From assembly GCA_003565575.1 (NCBI GenBank), contig PXBV01000225.1, forward strand, positions 1 to 12,580: a stretch of 12,580 nucleotides of DNA, written 5' to 3'. This DNA comes from Psychroflexus sp. (GTDB lineage: Bacteria > Bacteroidota > Bacteroidia > Flavobacteriales > Flavobacteriaceae). Position numbers and translations under genes: made by a program. Below are positions 6,900 through 12,580 of the stretch, piece after piece (position 1 is the first letter of the stretch; the number at the start of each line of letters is the position of its first letter). The notes beneath the pieces are model-generated. The model did not search any database, had not been told where the DNA came from, and saw nothing but the letters and a program-made list of their open reading frames with translations.

Positions 6900-7988
6900 T
6901 TGAAAAAAGAATCTTCTTTACAAGCTCTAGCGCTCCATAAGTTTAAAAAAAACATATGGGGCGTTTTGAGTTTTTGCTATATTTTGATGTGTCTAGTTAT
7001 TGGTGTTTTTGCTTACCTATTAGCTCCAGATAGTTCTAGAAATGCCAATGCTATGGCACTTAATATTCATTCTAAACCACCAGGGTTTGTAACTAAAATC
7101 ATTGAAATACCATCAAATAGCAACTCGGATCAATCTTGGCTATCTAAGACATTTTTAGGGGATAAAGACCCAAACACACTTGTACCCATTCAATCATTTA
7201 GGTTGACTGATGAAGCGCTCTATTACCTAGATTATGGCATAGATGACCAAAGTTTAGAAAAGAAGTTAGACCTTTCTGATTATGAATCTAATTTTGTGTC
7301 TAAAAACGTGCATGATCAAACCTTTTGGCTAGGTACAGATAAATACGGCAGAGACCTTTTAAGCAGGATGATCATCGGCTTAAGGATTTCCTTTTCAGTA
7401 GGTTTCATTTCGGTGTTCATTTCTTTACTATTAGGAATTACGCTTGGAGCAGTTGCAGGGTTTTATGGTGGAAAAATAGACACTGCTATTATGTGGCTTA
7501 TCAATGTAACTTGGTCCATTCCTACACTTCTTTTGGTAATTGCTATTACCTTAGCACTTGGTAAAGGCTTCTGGCAAGTTTTTATAGCTGTGGGTTTAAC
7601 CATGTGGGTAGAAGTTGCTAGAGTAGTGAGAGGGCAAGTGATGAGCGTAAAATCTTCTCAATACGTTACAGCAGCCAGAGCTTTGGGATTTAAGAATCAA
7701 AGAATTATTTTGAAGCATATTTTGCCTAATGTGCTCGCTCCTGTAATAGTGATTTCTGCAGCCAATTTTGCAGCGGCTATTTTGATAGAAAGCGGACTTA
7801 GTTTTTTAGGAATTGGCGCACAACCTCCAACCCCAAGCTGGGGAGGTATGATAAAAGACCACTATAGTTACATTATTGTAGGTAAAGCTTACTTAGCCAT
7901 TATACCAGGCTTAGCAATTATGGGTTTGGTTATGGCCTTTATGTTGATTGGGAATGCACTTCGTGATGCTTTGGATGTTAAAGCTTGA
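6900..7988 (+). CDS. DppC/OppC-type ABC transporter permease with enlarged extracytoplasmic loop
   Basis: This inner-membrane permease belongs to the peptide/opine/nickel importer family. TM1 lies at about residues 20-41. LGTDKYGRDLLSR (144-156) is the hallmark preceding the core membrane domain, with further helices to about 352. The cytoplasmic EAA-type loop, AARALG through HILPN at about 258-277, contacts the ATPase. The 362 residues exceed the roughly 300 of E. coli DppC, mainly because the loop between TM1 and TM2 (about 43-143) spans some 100 polar residues. The start is TTG: an in-frame stop lies at 6879-6881, and the first downstream ATG codes for a residue inside TM1. This makes TTG at 6900 the best initiator and places it 21 bases after the Prc stop, so co-transcription is likely. 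No second permease, ATPase or binding protein is in the window, so the partners must be elsewhere and the substrate is unknown. Confidence 0.92.
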   Translation: MKKESSLQALALHKFKKNIWGVLSFCYILMCLVIGVFAYLLAPDSSRNANAMALNIHSKPPGFVTKIIEIPSNSNSDQSWLSKTFLGDKDPNTLVPIQSFRLTDEALYYLDYGIDDQSLEKKLDLSDYESNFVSKNVHDQTFWLGTDKYGRDLLSRMIIGLRISFSVGFISVFISLLLGITLGAVAGFYGGKIDTAIMWLINVTWSIPTLLLVIAITLALGKGFWQVFIAVGLTMWVEVARVVRGQVMSVKSSQYVTAARALGFKNQRIILKHILPNVLAPVIVISAANFAAAILIESGLSFLGIGAQPPTPSWGGMIKDHYSYIIVGKAYLAIIPGLAIMGLVMAFMLIGNALRDALDVKA

Positions 7989-8218
7989 GTAAAGCAAGTT
8001 CAAAAGAAACTTTTTAAAAATTGAATTTAGTTTTAGGCTCATTTTTTCTTTAAGAATGGCTAAGCATTTTAATTTTTTACCAAGTAACAATACTTATGCA
8101 AGCTCAAGGTTTTCAAAACTCAAAAGTTTATAAATGAGTTACGGAAAACTAAAATAAAGTAAAACAGGCGTTTACATGTGTTGTAATTTAATAAACTCAG
8201 ACTTAGTTTTAAGTTTTC

Positions 8219-8239
8219 TTAAAGAGTATTTCTCTTTAA
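8219..8239. promoter_or_regulatory. Perfect 8-bp inverted repeat, possible operator
   Basis: TTAAAGAG and CTCTTTAA form a perfect 8-bp inverted repeat around the 5-base spacer TATTT. It ends 5 bases before the -7 element of the next gene, covering the region where the -33 element would sit. No T tract follows, so it is unlikely to be a terminator. A dimeric regulator site is the natural inference, but it is unproven. Confidence 0.4.
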
Positions 8240-8244
8240 ATATG

Positions 8245-8252
8245 TACTTTTG
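8245..8252 (+). promoter_or_regulatory. Putative -7 promoter element of the pseudouridine synthase operon
   Basis: TACTTTTG matches the Bacteroidota -7 consensus TAnnTTTG exactly and is followed by C, as is common in Flavobacteriaceae promoters. There is no clear -33 TTTG at the expected spacing. Transcription would start near 8258, giving a leader of about 105 bases before the ATG at 8363. The same promoter could serve all four downstream genes. Confidence 0.6.
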
Positions 8253-8362
8253 CAGATTGAAAACTTATATCGTTAATTTTTGAAATGTGATATTCTTAAG
8301 ATGCTAAAAAGCTTTAAAGCTAATTTTAAAGGGTAATTAAAGCATCATTACTAAAACCTAAA

Positions 8363-9169
8363 ATGAATAAAAACCAGAATAAAAATTCTACTACTAAAAA
8401 AGGCTTCACAAAAAAAGAAGTTGCGCAGTCTAAAGTAGATAAGCAAATTAAAAATCCAAACGCAGGAATGCGTCTCAATAAATATGTCTCCAATTCTGGC
8501 GTGTGTTCACGAAGGGATGCAGACATTTATATAAAATCGGGTAATGTAACCGTTAACGGTAAAGTAATTACCGAAATGGGTCATCATGTGAAGTTGGAAG
8601 ATGAGGTAAAATTTGATGGAAGATTGATCAATCCAGAGCCAAAATCTTATGTGTTGCTAAACAAGCCCAAAGGCTTTTACGTAACTGGAAGTTACGAAAA
8701 AGGCAAGCTTACCGCTTTAGATTTGGTTCAAAACGCATCGAAATCTAAACTAGCTCCGGTTGGTAAACTAGACACTAGCGCCATGGGGCTTATTTTGTTT
8801 ACTAACGATGGTACTTTGGCTAAGAAGCTTTCAGGTCATAAAAATGGTATAAGGCAAATTTATCAAGTGGAGTTGACTAAACCGCTAAAGGAATCTGATC
8901 TTGAAATCATAAAAGATGGGCCTTTTATAGAAGGCTCTAAAGTAAAAATAGAAGAGGTAGCTTATGTAGATAATAGACCTAAAAACATTATTGGGTTGGA
9001 ACTTAGAAGTCAACGAGCACATATTGTGCAACGTATTTTCAAGAAATTGGGTTACGAAATAGAAAAACTGGACCGAGTGGTCTATGCCAATTTAGATAAG
9101 AAAAATGTTCCAAGAGGACATTATCGTATTCTTACCAAACAAGAGGTTATTAATTTAGGAATGGTTTAA
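8363..9169 (+). CDS. RluB/RsuA-family pseudouridine synthase with divergent signature motifs
   Basis: The family isomerises one uridine of 16S or 23S rRNA to pseudouridine. The 268-residue product has a Lys/Asn-rich N-terminal tail (1-35), an S4 RNA-binding domain (about 36-80, from MRLNKYVSNSGVCSRRDAD) and the catalytic domain (about 95-268). Asp137 in PVGKLD is the catalytic aspartate and Tyr167 is the usual conserved tyrosine. The motifs are unusual. The near-invariant Arg before L-D is Lys135, the Thr three residues after the Asp is Ala140, and the usual GRNR-type motif near the C-terminus reads QRAHIVQR (217-224). The C-terminal stretch (PRGHYR, then LTKQEV, NLGM) is typical of flavobacterial RluB as I remember it. 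It may therefore be the RluB orthologue drifting, or a paralogue. It heads a four-gene run, and the next gene starts 4 bases after its stop. Confidence 0.88.
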   Translation: MNKNQNKNSTTKKGFTKKEVAQSKVDKQIKNPNAGMRLNKYVSNSGVCSRRDADIYIKSGNVTVNGKVITEMGHHVKLEDEVKFDGRLINPEPKSYVLLNKPKGFYVTGSYEKGKLTALDLVQNASKSKLAPVGKLDTSAMGLILFTNDGTLAKKLSGHKNGIRQIYQVELTKPLKESDLEIIKDGPFIEGSKVKIEEVAYVDNRPKNIIGLELRSQRAHIVQRIFKKLGYEIEKLDRVVYANLDKKNVPRGHYRILTKQEVINLGMV

Positions 9170-9173
9170 CGTA

Positions 9174-9830
9174 ATGATAATGAAAGGATTTAAATTATTT
9201 TTTCTTAATGTGGATTACAAATTAGGCTTAATTTTTTTGGTAATATTATTATGTGTTTCTCATTATGCTAAGGCTCAGGGTTTTAAAGAAAATTTGAATC
9301 TTGGTGTAATTGGAGCGACGAATGTTGGCTCATTAATATCCTCAAATGATAGAAGAATGAATGTTCGAGCTACTTACATGATAGGTTTTTTAGCCGAATA
9401 TGAATATAAGGAAAAGTTGCATTTTCAATCTGGACTTTTATATTCCAGACAAGGTCAAAATGATAGAGGTCGAAGAGGCAATGAGAGATACAGAGACCTT
9501 CTAAGTTTGGATTATATAGGACTTCCTTTGATGCTAAAATATAATTTATTTGATAGACTTTGGGCAGAGACTGGATTGCAACCTTCTTATCTACTGATTG
9601 CCGAGGTAGATCAAGTCCAACAAAGCGAATCCTTTGTACAAAGCGTGAAGCGTAACTACAAAGACTGGGATGTGCTTTACAATATTGGAGTGAGTTATAA
9701 GTCTGATTGGGGCTTTTTCATTGGGCTTAGATATTCAATAGGACTTACTAATATTTTGGAAAACCCAATAGGAGATTTAAATTCTCAAAGACACTCTATA
9801 TATCAGTTCAATTTTGGATATACATTTTAA
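9174..9830 (+). CDS. Outer-membrane beta-barrel protein, PorT/OMP_b-brl-like
   Basis: This 218-residue exported protein has a signal peptide with a hydrophobic stretch at about 16-30 and likely cleavage after A-K-A (residue 34, before Gln35). The mature part is a series of amphipathic beta strands with alternating aromatic and polar residues: LGVIGATNVG, YMIGFLAEYEY, LHFQSGLLYSRQG, YIGLPLMLKYNL, FFIGLRYSIGL. It ends in Phe within YQFNFGYTF, the C-terminal signature recognised by the barrel assembly machinery. Size and pattern fit the small 8-10 strand barrels often labelled porin family protein in Bacteroidota. An Arg/Asn-rich loop (about 78-86) probably faces outside. The start is ATG 9174, with a nearby alternative at 9180. 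It lies 4 bases after the synthase gene and 9 before the next ORF, so co-transcription is likely. Its ligand or partner is unknown. Confidence 0.82.
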   Translation: MIMKGFKLFFLNVDYKLGLIFLVILLCVSHYAKAQGFKENLNLGVIGATNVGSLISSNDRRMNVRATYMIGFLAEYEYKEKLHFQSGLLYSRQGQNDRGRRGNERYRDLLSLDYIGLPLMLKYNLFDRLWAETGLQPSYLLIAEVDQVQQSESFVQSVKRNYKDWDVLYNIGVSYKSDWGFFIGLRYSIGLTNILENPIGDLNSQRHSIYQFNFGYTF

Positions 9831-9839
9831 AAGCTTTTT

Positions 9840-11822
9840 ATGTTGAATTTAAAATTACTTAAAAACACTTTTCAATCAAAGGCATTTCTATTTTGTCTCC
9901 TTTTCATGTTCTGCCATATCCTCACTACTTCTGCGCAAGACATTAAAAACTTCAAAGGAGTGTATGTGTTAAATGATACTATTGAGGGTGTTGCAAATTT
10001 AAATTATTTCCTTAAAAATAGAGACACCATCCTTGACGGGGATTTTAATTTCAAAAGTATTGAGGAGAAAAAAGAAGACGAATTTACTACCTACGAATAT
10101 GAGGGTAATTTTAAAAAAGATAAAAAAGATGGAGACTGGTACTTCAAATCAAAATCATTAAAGCTTGATAAAGATTATTCTATATCAGACCTTCAGTTAA
10201 AAAGTACTGCAACTGGTACTTCTACAGAGATTTTCGCTTTTTTCAGTAATGGTCAATCCGACAAAGAATGGACAGCCATAAAATATAAGTTTGAAAATTC
10301 AATACCTAAAGACACACTCTATACAATTCAGACAAATTTTAATTCAGGTCTTCTAGAAGGCAAGTTCGTATCGAATTCGAAAAACTTAAATGTATCTGGA
10401 CAGTTTTCGGAAGGACTTATGGATGGACAATGGGTATTTGACGATGGAACACACAAAGAAAAGCGGACGTTTCAAAAAGGTGTGCTCACTGATGTAGAAG
10501 TAAATGATGTAAATATTGAATTTATTGGGTTTGATATTACTTACGATAAAGCAGATGAAGATGAAAAATGGGAAACAATTGAATTAAATGAAACTTATTT
10601 TGAAATATTTAATAGGTCTAAAATCGAAATTGTTTTCAGTGGAGAATACATCAACCAAAGTAAACTTCAAGAATCTATAAAAAACTCAAATTCATTTATC
10701 ATTAATGCATTCAAGTCTTTTAATAATACTGGAGATTTTTCTATCTGGAACAACCTGCGTGGAAGTGAGGATTTTAAACTACCAAAAGTAAAAATCAGAA
10801 AATTAAAGTATTCTAAAAAAGAAGAAAGGCAGATAAAATCTATTCGTGAGAATTTAAAGTTATCTCAAACAATTATTAAAGAGTTTAGGGACAATTCAAT
10901 GCTTGAAATTGGAAAGCTAAATTTTAAAGAGTTGAATAAAATTGAACTCCTTTTTTCTATATATAAAGAAAAGTTCGAGAAACTTAAACCCGCCTTAGAC
11001 CTTATTGTCTCACCTGCATTTGAATACCTAAAAAGAGATGAGCTTCTAGAAGCTTACAATGTGGATTTGGAATTTCCAGAAACAGTAGCCTATTCTTATG
11101 ATGGGGAAGTGATATCTGAATCCTACGAATTTCCAGAAATTGAGCGAGAAAAATTTGATCTAGAATTTTTGTCTATTACATTGGAAAGTATCGTGAATGA
11201 TCTGAAAAAATTAGACAAAAATGCAAAGGATGATTTCGAAAAGCTTAGAAAACAAGAATCGCTGACAGAAAATGAAGAGTTGCTCATCAAGAAAAGAGAG
11301 AAAATTGAAACCTTATTTGATAAAAACAAAAACGAGGACTATAACGGCTATCACGATTATTACTCTAAAGCAGTAAATATATTTTTAGAGGATGTCATTA
11401 ACGATTATCGAAAAATGGATCTAGATAAGAAAAAATCTGAAGTTGAAATTCTGTTAGATTGTTTAGGGAAAATTGAAAAATTTGGAGAAGAAGGACTTGT
11501 GGATTTTAAAGATCGTGTAGAGCGTGTCGATGAAGAGTACACTCGAGTAGTTTTTAATCCTTTCCTAATGTCAGACATAACAGAAAGGGTAAAAGAAAGG
11601 ATTTATAAAGCTTACGAAGACAAATTAATCGATTACGTTTTAGAAAATCTAAAAAATAATTTATCCTGTGACTCTTTAGAAGACAAAATAGGAAATCTGG
11701 AAATATTAAATGAATCTATGCTTAAACTGAGAGAAAAAGATACAAAAGATATGGAAAGAGAACTAAGACGGGTTAGGGATGTAGAGCAAATTCTTTCTTT
11801 ACTAAAAATTGAATTGAATTGA
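9840..11822 (+). CDS. Secreted protein with MORN-like N-terminus and long helical C-terminus, unknown function
   Basis: I do not recognise this 660-residue protein. It has a signal peptide with hydrophobic core at about 15-30 and likely cleavage T-S-A before Gln33. Residues about 65-220 contain degenerate MORN/YwqK-like units, each a G-x-x-D/E-G-x-W/F pattern: YEGNFKKDKKDGDWYF, FFSNGQSDKEW, SGLLEGKF and SGQFSEGLMDGQWVF. Residues about 225-310 are mixed. From about 318 to the end the sequence is Lys/Glu-rich and mostly helical, likely coiled coil or a helical bundle, interrupted near 408-435 by a Pro-, Tyr- and Glu-containing segment. The mature chain has only two Cys (541, 610). There are no other membrane helices and no lipobox, so it should be periplasmic or associated with the outer membrane. 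The gene sits between two outer-membrane protein genes, 9 bases after one and 1 base before the other, which suggests a shared envelope role. Confidence 0.8.
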   Translation: MLNLKLLKNTFQSKAFLFCLLFMFCHILTTSAQDIKNFKGVYVLNDTIEGVANLNYFLKNRDTILDGDFNFKSIEEKKEDEFTTYEYEGNFKKDKKDGDWYFKSKSLKLDKDYSISDLQLKSTATGTSTEIFAFFSNGQSDKEWTAIKYKFENSIPKDTLYTIQTNFNSGLLEGKFVSNSKNLNVSGQFSEGLMDGQWVFDDGTHKEKRTFQKGVLTDVEVNDVNIEFIGFDITYDKADEDEKWETIELNETYFEIFNRSKIEIVFSGEYINQSKLQESIKNSNSFIINAFKSFNNTGDFSIWNNLRGSEDFKLPKVKIRKLKYSKKEERQIKSIRENLKLSQTIIKEFRDNSMLEIGKLNFKELNKIELLFSIYKEKFEKLKPALDLIVSPAFEYLKRDELLEAYNVDLEFPETVAYSYDGEVISESYEFPEIEREKFDLEFLSITLESIVNDLKKLDKNAKDDFEKLRKQESLTENEELLIKKREKIETLFDKNKNEDYNGYHDYYSKAVNIFLEDVINDYRKMDLDKKKSEVEILLDCLGKIEKFGEEGLVDFKDRVERVDEEYTRVVFNPFLMSDITERVKERIYKAYEDKLIDYVLENLKNNLSCDSLEDKIGNLEILNESMLKLREKDTKDMERELRRVRDVEQILSLLKIELN

Positions 11823-11823
11823 T

Positions 11824-12580
11824 ATGAGGTTAGGTTTTGATAAAATTAGCTTTGCATTTGTTATTATTATTACAATTACTTTTCAACAAAGTTATTCTCA
11901 AGAATCGAGTAGGCCAGCGGCTTCACTTACTCAGCCAAGCAGTTCTTTTGTATGGCTGGGGACGTATGGTAAATTGCGCCTCACAGATAATTTGTACTAT
12001 GACTTACAGACTCATTTTAGAACAACAGACTTTCAAGGAGACGCCTTTAAAGGTAGATTTATACAAATCTATAACAGACATGGACTTAATTACTACTTCT
12101 CCAAAAACTTTCAAGCCACTTGGGGTGCAGTATTAAGATTGAATTTTACACCAGATCCTGGAAATCCAGATTTTGAGACCATCACTCTAGAGCCTCGTTT
12201 ATGGCATGAATATGTATTTGGGCAACAGTTTGAGCGGTTCAAGATTTTTCATAGATTTAGATTTGAACACAGGTTTACAAGAAGTAATCTGAGTGCAAAT
12301 CCCGATTACCTCTACAGAAATAGATGGCGTTATAAGGTCATGGCAAATATTCCGTTAAATACGCCAGACATGCGTCCTGGTACTTTTTTCTTTAACCCTG
12401 ATGTAGAATTGATTATGCAGTCTGGTAACCCAGTAATAGACAGCCCAATGGAAGATTTACGTATACAGCCTGTTCTTGGATATCTTGCAACTCCCAATAT
12501 AAAGTACACCATGAGTATGATGTATACTACTGGTCAAACTTTAAATGATGGAGGACTTTATACAGAACGTTGGATATTTA
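11824..12580 (+). CDS. DUF2490-type outer-membrane protein, cut by the window end
   Basis: The reading frame opens at ATG 11824 and stays open to the last base (252 codons seen), so the 3' end is missing. A signal peptide (hydrophobic at about 8-20) probably ends at S-Y-S before Gln26. The mature part looks like the DUF2490 family of Bacteroidota outer-membrane proteins. It starts with a W-x-G-x-Y strand (VWLGTYGKLRL). A D-x-Q-x-x-x-R-type strand follows (YYDLQTHFRTTD), then the basic HRFRFEHRF stretch (143-151), YRNRWRYKV (164-172), and regular amphipathic beta strands. Function in this family is unknown to me; a barrel role is inferred. The ATG follows the TGA of the preceding gene by one base (TGATATG), which points to coupled translation. 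Another open frame over 11837-12136 is an artefact: it has no export signal or beta pattern. Confidence 0.85.
   Translation, partial: MRLGFDKISFAFVIIITITFQQSYSQESSRPAASLTQPSSSFVWLGTYGKLRLTDNLYYDLQTHFRTTDFQGDAFKGRFIQIYNRHGLNYYFSKNFQATWGAVLRLNFTPDPGNPDFETITLEPRLWHEYVFGQQFERFKIFHRFRFEHRFTRSNLSANPDYLYRNRWRYKVMANIPLNTPDMRPGTFFFNPDVELIMQSGNPVIDSPMEDLRIQPVLGYLATPNIKYTMSMMYTTGQTLNDGGLYTERWIF

Larger units (their letters stand above)
7989..8362. other. Intergenic region with promoter and inverted repeat
   Basis: This 374-base AT-rich gap lies between the permease and the pseudouridine synthase. No convincing intrinsic terminator follows the permease, and no RNA gene is recognisable. A 25-codon ORF (8056-8133) shows no coding features. 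The right third holds a perfect inverted repeat and a good -7 element, listed separately, leaving a leader of roughly 105 bases. The leader contains a weak AT-only stem (CTTTAAA 8312-8318 with TTTAAAG 8325-8331). Confidence 0.55.

Noticed and set aside
8056..8133. A 25-codon ORF in the gap before the pseudouridine synthase
   Set aside because: It has no coding signature, no promoter and no recognisable motif. ORFs of this length are expected by chance in AT-rich DNA.
8312..8331. AT-only stem CTTTAAA/TTTAAAG in the leader of the pseudouridine synthase gene
   Set aside because: Seven weak pairs with no GC core and no T tract or riboswitch-like conserved elements. It is too likely by chance to call as a regulatory RNA.
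11837..12136. A 99-codon open frame on the plus strand
   Set aside because: It overlaps the DUF2490-type gene in another frame. The ATG 11824 frame is longer, has a signal peptide and beta-barrel pattern, and runs to the window end.

Overview
The window looks like chromosome of a Bacteroidota bacterium, most likely a Flavobacteriaceae member. The base composition is AT-rich. Starts lack Shine-Dalgarno sequences, and two promoters carry the Bacteroidota -7 element TAnnTTTG. There are several lipoproteins, one with the surface-export tag C-S-D-D-D-D, and several outer-membrane barrel proteins. I see no rRNA, tRNA, transposase, integrase, CRISPR array or phage gene. The genus cannot be settled from this sequence.

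Left part (1-2990): a small lipoprotein built from four degenerate repeats with a Y/F-P core, then a 332-base gap, then a large lipoprotein with three FAS1 (fasciclin) domains and a C-terminal type-1-copper (cupredoxin) domain. The large lipoprotein ends at a clear intrinsic terminator (2956-2988).

Middle, minus strand (3025-4573): a compact operon transcribed right to left, consisting of surE (nucleotidase), a small three-helix membrane protein whose start overlaps the end of surE, and a hotdog-fold acyl-CoA thioesterase.

Middle, plus strand (4716-7988): the C-terminal processing protease Prc (S41 family, PDZ domain, periplasmic lipoprotein), divergent from surE. A DppC/OppC-type ABC permease follows 21 bases later and appears to start at TTG. 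No other subunit of that transporter is in the window.

Right part (8245-12580): after a 374-base gap with a good promoter and a perfect inverted repeat, four genes follow in one direction with gaps of 4, 9 and 1 bases. They are an RluB/RsuA-type pseudouridine synthase with altered signature motifs, an outer-membrane beta-barrel protein, a 660-residue secreted protein (MORN-like N-terminus, long charged helical C-terminus), and a DUF2490-type outer-membrane protein cut by the window end. The last three are all exported. This makes the run the best candidate for an undescribed envelope module, although nothing in the sequence gives its function.

Most genes here are familiar Flavobacteriaceae housekeeping or envelope genes. 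The least explained items are the four-gene right-hand operon, the atypical pseudouridine synthase motifs, the repeat lipoprotein, and the FAS1-cupredoxin fusion with its near-identical internal block.
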